In this document: positions 1 to 5,826 of the stretch, in pieces
Numbering within the stretch: position 1 is the stretch's first letter
How the letters are laid out: each line of letters begins with the position of its first letter
NCBI GenBank assembly: GCA_964650975.1
Contig: CAZYWA010000334.1
Location: 1-8,808 of the forward strand
DNA from: CAZYWA01 sp964650975 [NCBI: uncultured bacterium]
GTDB taxonomy: Bacteria; JADJOY01
Reading direction: 5' to 3'
Length of the DNA stretch: 8,808 nt
Made by a program: the position numbers and the translations under genes
The notes under the pieces: model-generated
The model's database searches: none
What the model was told of the DNA's origin: nothing
What the model saw: only the letters and a program-made list of their open reading frames with translations

Positions 1-774
1 CCAATAGAAGGTATCTTTCTCCATCCAGGTTCGAACCTGGAAGACCCTCCCCCACTCTACTGGCTGGATCGAATCCAGGGACCGATCTCGATCGAGTGGT
101 GGAGAATAGCCTCATCTCTCCCGCCGTCAGCTCATCAGACAGGGATCGCTCTCTGGCTCTTCCGCAACATGCGTCGTGCCCATGCCCCCATCCGATGGAA
201 TCGAGATCGCCAGCGGGTGCTCGGCACTCCGCTTCAGACCGCTCACGATGGCCTCCGTCAGCTCGACCGTGCCGGGCTCGTCCACGTCGTGAAAGGAAGC
301 CCGGGCAAGGTGTTGGAGGTAAGCCTCGCAAGCCCAACACCCGATCCGGTTCTCGAAGGCACGCGCTGGAGCAAGAAGTCGTGGACCGCCATTCGCGGAC
401 CCATCTCTCTCCGATGGATCGCACGGGCAGCACGAGCTTCCGGCAAGCGGGGAACACCAGGGAGCGGATACATTCGATCGGGGGCCACGATACCGATGGC
501 GCTGGCGCTCTGGGCCTACCGAAACCGCGATCGGACTCCGACGAACATCGTCCCGGTGAACGCCGACGTGCTCACGCTGCTCGGCACGAAGCCCGATGCC
601 GCGCGACGCGCACTGCGTACGCTCGAAGCCGCTGGGCTCGTGAAGCTCGAAGCTGACAAGAAGTTCGAGATCGTGTCACCGGAGCCAGACCCTGTTCTCG
701 ACGATCAAGCGGAATGGCGTCGATTCACGATGGAGAAGTACGGCCTTACCGACTGGCCCGGTGCCGCCAGATAG
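1..774 (+). CDS. Tandemly duplicated winged-helix-like protein, 5' end outside window
   Basis: The frame is open from base 1 to a TAG at 772-774, giving 257 residues. The first ATG (169) lies inside a conserved repeat, so the gene begins left of the window. Counting from base 1, two related units are visible. The first runs from about residue 27 to 118 and the second from about 133 to 233. Each begins GPIS, has a hydrophobic helix (GIALWLFRN; MALALWAYRN), then an A-x4-LR-x-L-x2-AGLV segment, a basic turn, a short strand ending in VS, and PDPVL. The helix, AGLV turn and strand order resembles a winged-helix DNA-binding fold, as in replication initiators and transcription regulators. That assignment is by pattern only. 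The stop overlaps the next gene by 14 bases, suggesting translational coupling. It could be a plasmid- or phage-type DNA-binding protein, but no family is recognised with certainty. Confidence 0.72.
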   Translation, partial: PIEGIFLHPGSNLEDPPPLYWLDRIQGPISIEWWRIASSLPPSAHQTGIALWLFRNMRRAHAPIRWNRDRQRVLGTPLQTAHDGLRQLDRAGLVHVVKGSPGKVLEVSLASPTPDPVLEGTRWSKKSWTAIRGPISLRWIARAARASGKRGTPGSGYIRSGATIPMALALWAYRNRDRTPTNIVPVNADVLTLLGTKPDAARRALRTLEAAGLVKLEADKKFEIVSPEPDPVLDDQAEWRRFTMEKYGLTDWPGAAR

Positions 775-1411
775 ACGTCGCTGTCGGTCTCACTGGGTCG
801 CGGCACGACCTTCTTCTCAGACACGATCGGGAACCGTGCCGCCGCTTGTCGTGATCCGCGCCCGCGATTTGTGGGCTCAACTCCGTTCTTCGAGCGTGTG
901 GGCGATGTGGGACGACGCCACACGCATCCAGCTTCGTGGCCTCATGCCCACCGACTACGGCGTGCTCCCGATCGGCATCCCTACCGAAGAGCGACGATTG
1001 CTCGAACGCCGCCTTCGAGCGAGCTACCTGCGATGGCTCCACTTCGACCTTACCCTTGGTGAAGCACGAGAAGCTGAAGTCTTCCGTCTTCGCGTCGCAC
1101 CACCGCGTCATCTCTCTGTCGCGGATCTCGAAGAGCTGGTGGTCTGTCGTTCCCGCGAGATCGTGTGCGAACGAATCGTCCGCGGCAGCTTCGAATCGAT
1201 CGACCTTCCCCCACTTGAGCTGTTCCCGGCTGAACCTCTCGAACTCCCGGTTCCCATCCCACCCATGACTTGCCGCGCTTCGTGGCCGCTCGTGCGAATC
1301 CACCAGAAGAAGCATCTTCCCAGGAAGCCCGAAGATCGCTATAATGCGCCTTCAAACGCGACTTTGACTCTGCTTGGTCTGCGTTGCTCTGCGAAGAGCA
1401 GAAAGACCTAA
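761..1411 (+). CDS. Hypothetical protein translationally coupled to upstream winged-helix gene
   Basis: This is a 216-residue frame starting at GTG 761, inside the end of the preceding gene; GTG 836 and GTG 851 are alternatives. No Shine-Dalgarno is visible, which fits coupled translation. From about residue 30 to 170 the protein is rich in Leu, Arg, Glu and Val with an alternating hydrophobic pattern (for example RRLLERRLRASYLRWL and DLEELVVCRSREIV). By hand count its codons are about 70 percent G/C at position 3 and near 45 percent at position 2, as expected for coding DNA. No domain is recognised. The last 45 residues look less protein-like, and the DNA there carries a promoter-like sequence and a hairpin that swallows the stop codon, so the true 3' end could differ. 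The codon-aligned antisense frame (746-1315) is the competing reading; it has more Ser, His and Asp and looks like a shadow. Confidence 0.55.
   Translation: MPPDRRRCRSHWVAARPSSQTRSGTVPPLVVIRARDLWAQLRSSSVWAMWDDATRIQLRGLMPTDYGVLPIGIPTEERRLLERRLRASYLRWLHFDLTLGEAREAEVFRLRVAPPRHLSVADLEELVVCRSREIVCERIVRGSFESIDLPPLELFPAEPLELPVPIPPMTCRASWPLVRIHQKKHLPRKPEDRYNAPSNATLTLLGLRCSAKSRKT
1317..1345 (+). promoter_or_regulatory. Sigma70-like promoter TTCCCA-17-TATAAT
   Basis: A perfect TATAAT lies at 1340-1345. TTCCCA at 1317-1322 matches four of six bases of TTGACA, with the optimal 17-base spacer. In a GC-rich window a perfect -10 box stands out. It lies in the tail of the preceding reading frame and about 245 bases before the start of the small HTH gene, so a transcript beginning near 1352 would carry a long structured leader. 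Confidence 0.5.
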
Positions 1412-1590
1412 AGAGAGCACGTTCCCCGCGCGGAACGTGAAGATCGACAGATCTCGTCGATCCTAACTCTCACGACAATCTGGTGGATGTTGACGAAGGT
1501 GGCGTCGCCTCCGTCACGATCGCTCCGACGAGAATCACCAGATCGAGCGAGCCAAGATCGCGTTCAACCTTCAACCCAAGGAGGAAGAAC
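1352..1590 (+). ncRNA. Structured 5' leader or small RNA upstream of HTH gene
   Basis: Between the TATAAT promoter and the Shine-Dalgarno of the HTH gene lies a series of perfect or near-perfect stems. Hairpin 1 (1376-1408) pairs GGTCT with AGACC around an inner TGCTCT-GCGA-AGAGCA hairpin with a GNRA-type tetraloop. Hairpin 2 (1418-1439) pairs CACGTTCC with GGAACGTG around a six-base loop. Hairpin 3 (1442-1462) pairs GATCGAC with GTCGATC around a seven-base loop. A long-range stem pairs ATCTGGTG (1478-1485) with CACCAGAT (1536-1543). It encloses a further hairpin at 1491-1516 (TGACG/CGTCA plus GGC/GCC). There is no T-run after any stem, so a simple intrinsic terminator is unlikely. The region could be a cis-regulatory leader, a separate small RNA, or chance pairing in GC-rich DNA. 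It matches no RNA family known to me. Confidence 0.42.
1578..1584 (+). promoter_or_regulatory. Strong Shine-Dalgarno deciding the GTG start at 1591
   Basis: AAGGAGG followed by six bases (AAGAAC) and GTG. This near-ideal ribosome binding site places the start at 1591 rather than at the earlier in-frame start at 1483, whose extra residues would be translated from the structured leader. Confidence 0.85.
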
Positions 1591-1866
1591 GTGCCCGAGA
1601 CCCCTGTGGAGCGAGTGATCACCGTTCTGATCGTTCTCAGCGTGGCACGCCGCGGATTGACGAGAAGGGAGATCGGCGAGAAGTGCGGTCGGAGCCAGAA
1701 ACAGACGGGTCGCTACTTGGACACGTTGAGCCGCCTCGGGCTTCCCATCGTCGAAGAGCAGGGACGCTCCGCGGTGAGCTACCGCCTCGATCTCACCGCA
1801 CTACCCGATTGGGTTACCCGGCTCAGCGGTGATGCCGGGAATCAACGGAACCGACGTCTCGCGTGA
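1591..1866 (+). CDS. Small helix-turn-helix DNA-binding protein (HTH_11/WYL-regulator-like N-terminal fold)
   Basis: The predicted protein has 91 residues and starts at GTG directly after AAGGAGG. Residues about 6-19 form a hydrophobic helix. Residues 21-50 (GLTRREIGEKCGRSQKQTGRYLDTLSRLG) fit a helix-turn-helix: the REIGEKCGRS stretch gives helix 2 and turn, and the QTGRYLDTLSRLG stretch gives the recognition helix. Residues 51-68 (IVEEQGRSAVSYRLD) fit the beta wing. This layout is that of the N-terminal HTH domain of YafY/WYL-type regulators and other small winged-helix proteins. There is no room for a ligand-binding WYL domain, so it is probably a stand-alone DNA-binding protein. The long structured leader suggests post-transcriptional control. 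Its last 25 bases overlap the convergent secreted-protein gene. Target sites are unknown. Confidence 0.75.
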   Translation: MPETPVERVITVLIVLSVARRGLTRREIGEKCGRSQKQTGRYLDTLSRLGLPIVEEQGRSAVSYRLDLTALPDWVTRLSGDAGNQRNRRLA

Positions 1867-4361
1867 CATGCCGCGAGCCCGCCAAGAGCGACGAGTATCG
1901 CTAAGAGATCCCCCGGAGCGGCGGCACCGATCGAGCCGCACCCCGAGTTCTCGCACGCATCGCCGATTCCGTTGGCGTTGGTGTCGGCCTGATCCGCGTT
2001 CGGTGTCTCCCAGCAGTTGTCGCCGATGCCGTTGGGCTGGCTTGGGTCGTAGTCGGGGATGCCATCGCCGTCCGTATCAGCGCTCATCCTCACGCTCGTA
2101 TAGATCGCGAAGGTGCCCGGTGAGTCTCGATCGGAGAGGAAGAACAAGCGCGAACCATCGGGTGAGAGCGCCGGTTCCATCTCCGCCGCACTCGTGTTGA
2201 TCGGGCCGGGCAATGCGATCGATGTCGCCCACGAAGATCCCGCCCAATTCGCGTATCTGATGTCCCAGCTTCCCGTGCCGGTGGGCTTCGAAGCGAAGTA
2301 GAGCCGCGAACCATCCGGCGTCACGTAGGGTCCGGTTTGGTGACCGCCGTCGTTGACTCCGGCGCCGAGGTTCACTGGGGCGGACCAATTGCTTCCTGAC
2401 GCGGCTGCGGAGAAGAGATCCCAACCCCCGTAGAAGCCAGAACGCTTCGACGCGAAGAAGAGCTTCGACCCGTCCGGCAACAGGTAGGGATTCGTGTCTG
2501 CGGACTGCGAGCTGTTGAGGGTGGTAAGAGCAGTAGGCGTGTCCCACGCGGCGCCGTTCCACGCAGTCGACCAGAGATCGAGCTGACCGGGGACGTCGGC
2601 AGTTGGCGGCGCCGAGAAGATCAGGTGTTCGAGATCCGTGGAGACGGCGACGCCACTGATCGGGAGGCTGAACGGGGATGGAACGAATGCGGATGGAGCA
2701 GACCAGTCCTGGGTCCAGCTTCCCGTCGCCCCCTGCGACATTTCGTAGATCACGCCATTCGCTACGAAGAGAACAACGCCACCATCGAGAGCAACGACGT
2801 CTTGCGCGGAGCCAAGCGAATTCACCGCGGGGCCGAGGCTGATTGGCGGAGACCAGTCCTCTACTACACCCGGGTCCACCGTCACCTTCGTCGACTTCGT
2901 CGTGGTGCCACCCGCGCCGGTGCAGGCGAGCGTGTAGGTCGTCGTCGCGTCTGGCGTGGCACTCGTGGAGCCCCCGCTCGTGCTCTTAGATCCCGACCAT
3001 CCTCCAGATGCGGTGCAGGAAGTGGCACCAGTCACGGTCCACGTGAGCGTGCTCTGCTGCCCCTGCATGATCGAGGACGGGTTCGCGGTCAGCGTCACGC
3101 TCGGCGGCGGCACAACGGTCACCGTGACCGACTTCTGAGCCGGGTTGCCAGCGCCGGAGCACGTGAGCGTGTAGGTCGAGGTCGACGTGGGACTCACGCC
3201 CTGTGATCCCGAGGTCGGCTCAGTTCCCGTCCATGACCCGCCCGCCGTGCAGCTCGTGGCGTATGCAGTCGACCATGCCAGCGTGCTGCTCTGCCCGGCT
3301 GCGATCTGCGTCGGGGTCGCGGTGAAGCTCGTGATCGACGCAGGTGGATCGACGGTCACCGTGGCCGAGTTCGAAGTCGGTTTCCCCACGGCGTTGTTGC
3401 ACGTGAGCCCGTAGGTCGAAGTGGACGCTGGATTCACGGAGACGGAGCCCGAGAGCGGCTGCGATCCCGACCATGCTCCTGTCGCCGTACAAGAGACGGC
3501 GTGCGTCGTCGACCATGAGAGCGTGCTCGATGATCCCTGTGGGATCTCCGAGGGCGTCGCCGCGATCGACACCGTCGCGACGGATGCCACGACCACCTTC
3601 GCGGACGCTTGAGCCGAACTCGTGGCGTTCGAGCACGTCAACGTGTACGTCACGGTCGACGACGGCTTCACCGACTGCGACCCAGACGTCGCCTTGCTTC
3701 CAGACCAACCGCCGCTAGCGGTACACGAACTCGCGTTCGTCGAAGACCAGGTGAGCGTGCTCGACTCGCCGACCGTGAGCTGCGCCGGATTCGCGGTGAG
3801 CGTCACCGTAGGCACCACCGGGGCGGTGATGGTGAACGTGATCGAGAGCGAGTTGCATCCCGTGAGCCAGGTCTGCTGCCCCACGGGTCTCCACTGAAGA
3901 CGTGGGCTGATCGTCTGGGCGCCGACGCCGTAGTTGCTCGGCACGATGTGGATGCTCGTCGAGGAATCGGGAATCGTGGAGCTGTTGATCAGGTTCGCCA
4001 CGATCGCGGCCCAATTCCCATACGGCCACCAGTACCATTGGGCTGTCGAAGGATCGGGCGGGATGTAGCCCGGCGTGTAGTAGTCCTCGTCGGTGGTATC
4101 GCCCGGGGGGTACTTGGAAAAGAGCCCCACGTTGGCTCCGAACTCTGGCGTGCTCTGGGAGAAGCTCCCGAGGTTGCACGTCGTCAGACCGACGCAGTTC
4201 ACGCCGGTCGGTGCCGTGTTCGCCTGCCACTTGCAGTCGAATGACGCCTTCGCCGACGAAGCTGCGACGAGGAGCACGAGCACGCCCTGAATCAGAGCCG
4301 ATACGAGACCTCGCGAACAGCTCCCGTCGCGTCGTCGCTGATCACTCGCCGTTACCGCCAT
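1842..4361 (-). CDS. Large secreted protein: Ig-like repeats, PD40 propeller, TSP3-like repeat, MYXO-CTERM-like tail
   Basis: The predicted protein has 839 residues. The start at 4361 is preferred over the ATG at 4397 because a purine-rich ribosome binding tract (4364-4380) immediately precedes it and a signal peptide follows. The order is: signal peptide with an RRR n-region and a LIQGVLVLLV core, cleavage likely after AKA (residues 37-39); a Cys- and Trp-containing N-terminal domain (about 40-180); four Ig-like repeats (about 182-496), each with one Cys pair (213/243, 291/321, 371/401, 449/480); a beta-propeller (about 505-758) with three clear PDGS-(K/R)-L motifs; a DTDGDGIPD...NGIGD calcium-type repeat (762-804); then Cys808, a hydrophobic stretch (819-832) and RRR (835-837). 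This C-terminus resembles the MYXO-CTERM sorting signal, which implies outer-surface anchoring. The role is probably surface adhesion or carbohydrate or protein binding. No catalytic domain is evident. It is the only obviously exported large protein here. Confidence 0.9.
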   Translation of the reverse strand: MAVTASDQRRRDGSCSRGLVSALIQGVLVLLVAASSAKASFDCKWQANTAPTGVNCVGLTTCNLGSFSQSTPEFGANVGLFSKYPPGDTTDEDYYTPGYIPPDPSTAQWYWWPYGNWAAIVANLINSSTIPDSSTSIHIVPSNYGVGAQTISPRLQWRPVGQQTWLTGCNSLSITFTITAPVVPTVTLTANPAQLTVGESSTLTWSSTNASSCTASGGWSGSKATSGSQSVKPSSTVTYTLTCSNATSSAQASAKVVVASVATVSIAATPSEIPQGSSSTLSWSTTHAVSCTATGAWSGSQPLSGSVSVNPASTSTYGLTCNNAVGKPTSNSATVTVDPPASITSFTATPTQIAAGQSSTLAWSTAYATSCTAGGSWTGTEPTSGSQGVSPTSTSTYTLTCSGAGNPAQKSVTVTVVPPPSVTLTANPSSIMQGQQSTLTWTVTGATSCTASGGWSGSKSTSGGSTSATPDATTTYTLACTGAGGTTTKSTKVTVDPGVVEDWSPPISLGPAVNSLGSAQDVVALDGGVVLFVANGVIYEMSQGATGSWTQDWSAPSAFVPSPFSLPISGVAVSTDLEHLIFSAPPTADVPGQLDLWSTAWNGAAWDTPTALTTLNSSQSADTNPYLLPDGSKLFFASKRSGFYGGWDLFSAAASGSNWSAPVNLGAGVNDGGHQTGPYVTPDGSRLYFASKPTGTGSWDIRYANWAGSSWATSIALPGPINTSAAEMEPALSPDGSRLFFLSDRDSPGTFAIYTSVRMSADTDGDGIPDYDPSQPNGIGDNCWETPNADQADTNANGIGDACENSGCGSIGAAAPGDLLAILVALGGLAACHARRRFR
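2874..3818 (-). repeat. Four tandem Ig-like domain repeats of about 237 bp
   Basis: The DNA encodes four consecutive units of about 79 residues with the same skeleton: TxxxPxxIxxGxSSTLxWS, an SCTAxGxWSG segment, an SGSxSVxP segment, STxTYxLTC and a closing VTV strand. Units 1 and 4 share the CTASGGWSGSK segment exactly, indicating recent internal duplication or conversion. Such arrays can expand or contract by recombination. Confidence 0.85.
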
Positions 4362-4510
4362 TGCTCCCCCTCTCTCCTCCACTGGACGCCCACCCATCGG
4401 CGGGTCGGCCCACGCTCCGCGTCAATATCAGGTCGACCGCAGTCGTCGGCTCGCCCGCGAAACCGAGCGAGCAGCTACCGTCCAAGGGCCTCAATTAGTC
4501 CGAGCCTGCA

Positions 4511-4524
4511 CGGGATAAATCCCG
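4511..4524 (+). repeat. Small inverted repeat CGGGA-TAAA-TCCCG
   Basis: A perfect five-base stem with a four-base AT-rich loop lies in the gap between the divergent secreted-protein and XRE genes. It could be an operator or an RNA hairpin. No T-run follows on either strand. Confidence 0.4.
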
Positions 4525-4540
4525 GCCTGGATGCAGAAGA

Positions 4541-4560
4541 CTACACATGTAGAACTCTAC
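4541..4560. promoter_or_regulatory. Candidate XRE operator: three alternating half-sites CTAC/GTAG/CTAC
   Basis: CTAC (4541-4544), GTAG (4549-4552) and CTAC (4557-4560) alternate with exact four-base spacers. They form two overlapping inverted repeats, CTACA-CA-TGTAG and GTAGA-AC-TCTAC. The array ends 37 bases before the start codon of the XRE regulator, which is where autoregulatory operators of Cro/CI-type proteins usually lie. That the XRE protein binds here is inferred from position. No convincing promoter hexamers were found next to it. Confidence 0.5.
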
Positions 4561-4586
4561 CTTAGACCAGAAGGGAGAATGCCGGA

Positions 4587-4617
4587 AAGTCTCGGGGATG
4601 AGAGACCCCGAGGACTT
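4587..4617 (+). promoter_or_regulatory. Hairpin presenting the XRE start codon in its loop
   Basis: AAGTCTCGGGG (4587-4597) pairs with CCCCGAGGACTT (4606-4617) as an 11-pair stem with one bulged base. The eight-base loop begins with the ATG of the XRE gene (4598-4600). Only GGGG touches the ATG, and it is inside the stem; no normally spaced Shine-Dalgarno is visible. As RNA this would control initiation; as DNA it would be an inverted repeat over the start codon. Confidence 0.55.
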
Positions 4618-4909
4618 CAAGGCCAGGCTTGCGGCGAAGCTCCGCATCCTCCGCCATCGCCGGGGTCTTCGCCTGGTCGACCTCGAAGATCACGGATTGA
4701 GCATCCGCGGCGTGCAACTCGCTGAGCGCGGGCTGTCGTTCCCGACAGTCCTCACCCTGCTTCGACTCGCCGGTGCCTACGAGGTGGAGCCGTACCAGTT
4801 GCTCAAGGTAGACAAGGTGAACCCGAACGCGATGCTCGTGCCTCAAGGCGGACGACGAGCGAAGGGACTCCCTGCGTCGCGGGCGCGGAGGCGGGGCAAG
4901 TCCCGGTAG
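4598..4909 (+). CDS. XRE-family (Cro/CI-type) helix-turn-helix transcriptional regulator
   Basis: The predicted protein has 103 residues. Residues about 6-68 fit the XRE fold: an opening helix FKARLAAKLRILRHRRGLRL, then VDLEDHGLSIRGVQLAERG in the helix-turn-helix position, FPTVLTLLRLAGAYEVEPYQLL for the closing helices. The C-terminal 30 residues are basic (RRAKG...RARRRGKSR) and probably disordered, possibly aiding DNA contact. The usual conserved SQ-x-SIS core is degenerate here, so it is a divergent member. No alternative in-frame start exists close upstream. The alternating half-sites at 4541-4560 are a plausible operator. It converges with the next gene with only 18 bases between stops. 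In mobile-element settings such genes usually repress their own operon or the recombination genes; here that is inference. Confidence 0.78.
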   Translation: MRDPEDFKARLAAKLRILRHRRGLRLVDLEDHGLSIRGVQLAERGLSFPTVLTLLRLAGAYEVEPYQLLKVDKVNPNAMLVPQGGRRAKGLPASRARRRGKSR

Positions 4910-4927
4910 CGCCCGGTGCGGCCGAGG

Positions 4928-5269
4928 TCAGTCGCCCGAAGATCCGGCCGCACGTAACGCGGCTCTCTTCGCCTGAACGACCCTCTCGACCAGCCCAAGC
5001 AGGCCATCGACATCGGCGGTGGCGACTCGCGGCTCGATGCCGAGACGAGTCGCGGGGGCGAGATGGCAGTCGATGTATCCGACCTCGACTGCGGGTAACG
5101 CGCACTTCAACACGCCGCCAAGGAACTTCCACAAGAGCCAGTCTCTGGTGGCTGCCTCGAACTCCCAAACGAGCACCACAGGCTGATCGCCGTCATAGCT
5201 CTCGATCTCGCTGGGCTGGAATGTGACGCGCAGGCGAGTAGGTCGTGGCCATCGAAGTTTGGTTTCCAT
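4928..5269 (-). CDS. Hypothetical 113-residue protein
   Basis: The predicted protein begins METKLRW at ATG 5269, with a weak GAGG a few bases upstream. It shows alternating beta-like segments (LRVTFQPSEI; QPVVLVWEFEAATRDWLLWKFL), a Gly-Gly turn, KCALPAVEVGYIDCHLAP with two Cys residues 12 apart, and a C-terminal helix ending in Ala/Gly/Ser. There is no signal peptide or confident membrane segment. The family is not recognised. It is divergent from the gene at 5332 across 62 bases carrying an inverted repeat, which suggests shared control. Amino-acid composition and third-position GC support real coding; the overlapping arginine-rich frames at 4803-5168 and 5107-5568 look like shadows. Confidence 0.6.
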   Translation of the reverse strand: METKLRWPRPTRLRVTFQPSEIESYDGDQPVVLVWEFEAATRDWLLWKFLGGVLKCALPAVEVGYIDCHLAPATRLGIEPRVATADVDGLLGLVERVVQAKRAALRAAGSSGD

Positions 5270-5281
5270 GACCTCGATCTT

Positions 5282-5309
5282 GGGTCGATCGAGGGTCTGC
5301 TCTCGACCC
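5282..5309. repeat. Inverted repeat GGGTCGA / TCGACCC between divergent genes
   Basis: Seven-base perfect arms (5282-5288 and 5303-5309) are separated by 14 bases in the only gap between the divergent genes at 4928-5269 and 5332-5826. CGAG and CTCG inside the spacer can extend the pairing. It is placed where a shared operator would be expected; no protein is known to bind it. Confidence 0.4.
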
Positions 5310-5331
5310 GGCGCGGCTGCACGCTGCCGCC

Positions 5332-5826
5332 GTGGAGCGATCCAACCCCTTCACGACGATCGCTGGATGGTGGCTCGGCGCCGGTCGACCCGAGCTGCGC
5401 GTGGCGGATCACCGACTCGCGATTCTCGCCAACCCTGGCATGTTCGGGATCGACACCGATGCGATCGATCGCGTCGGTCGCGGGAACCGCGTCGCGCTGC
5501 TCAAGCTCGCGATGGCGGCGGGCTGGGTTCGAGTGCGCGTGGCGCCGACGCGAGGAATGGAGATCCACATCGAGATGGATCGGCTCGACGGTGCTCGCCT
5601 ACAGCGAATCGAGAGCTGGCGCCGCCGTCACCGCGTGCATCGCGAAACGCGGGTCATCGTGGGGATCATCGCCGCGGGGCAGAGGATCGAGAGGGTCGGG
5701 AAGCTCTCGACGCTCGTCGGCGGTGACGGCGCCGATCGAGACGACGCTATTCACCAGATTCCCGCGTTTCGAGATCTCCGTCCCGGGCGACGAGAGAGAG
5801 AAACCACTCGCGTTCGTAGAACATGA
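5332..5826 (+). CDS. Hypothetical 164-residue protein
   Basis: The frame starts at GTG 5332; a TGA at 5269-5271 closes it upstream and no ATG lies between. The first 90 residues look well structured: NPFTTIAGWWLG, then VADHRLAILANPGMFGID, an Ala/Leu helix (NRVALLKLAMAAGWVRVRV) and a short strand (MEIHIEMDRL). The His-x8-NPxxFGI pattern followed by an A-x-GWxRxR strand recalls small uncharacterised phage and plasmid proteins, but I cannot name a family. The middle has an Arg-rich helix (RIESWRRRHRVHRE), and the tail is polar. Residues from about 139 overlap the end of the convergent HNH gene by 80 bases. That is long for a natural overlap, so a terminal frameshift cannot be excluded. Confidence 0.58.
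   Translation: MERSNPFTTIAGWWLGAGRPELRVADHRLAILANPGMFGIDTDAIDRVGRGNRVALLKLAMAAGWVRVRVAPTRGMEIHIEMDRLDGARLQRIESWRRRHRVHRETRVIVGIIAAGQRIERVGKLSTLVGGDGADRDDAIHQIPAFRDLRPGRRERETTRVRRT

Noticed and set aside
25-40. Perfect 16-base palindrome CCAGGTTCGAACCTGG that looks like a tRNA T-arm
   Set aside because: There is no acceptor stem, anticodon arm or D-arm around it on either strand, and it lies inside the open frame of the first gene. Noted only as a palindrome.
96-656. Plus-strand arginine- and serine-rich frame of 186 residues
   Set aside because: It is a shadow of the first gene, with composition typical of out-of-frame GC-rich DNA.
746-1315. Minus-strand 189-residue frame
   Set aside because: It is codon-aligned antisense to the plus-strand frame 761-1411, is rich in Ser, His, Arg and Asp, and starts and ends within neighbouring genes. 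The plus reading is more protein-like, though the decision is not certain.
1483-1590. N-terminal extension of the small HTH gene from GTG 1483
   Set aside because: It has no ribosome site, polar and irregular composition, and lies in the structured leader. The AAGGAGG at 1578-1584 fixes the start at 1591.
3609-4244. Plus-strand 211-residue arginine-rich frame, and similar frames within 1829-4300
   Set aside because: All lie opposite or out of frame with the secreted-protein gene, whose domain content is unambiguous.
4531-4725. Plus-strand frame with an ATG at 4579 preceded by AAGGGAG, a possible leader peptide
   Set aside because: The ribosome-like sequence abuts the ATG too closely, the product is Pro- and Arg-rich, and it continues out of frame through the XRE gene.
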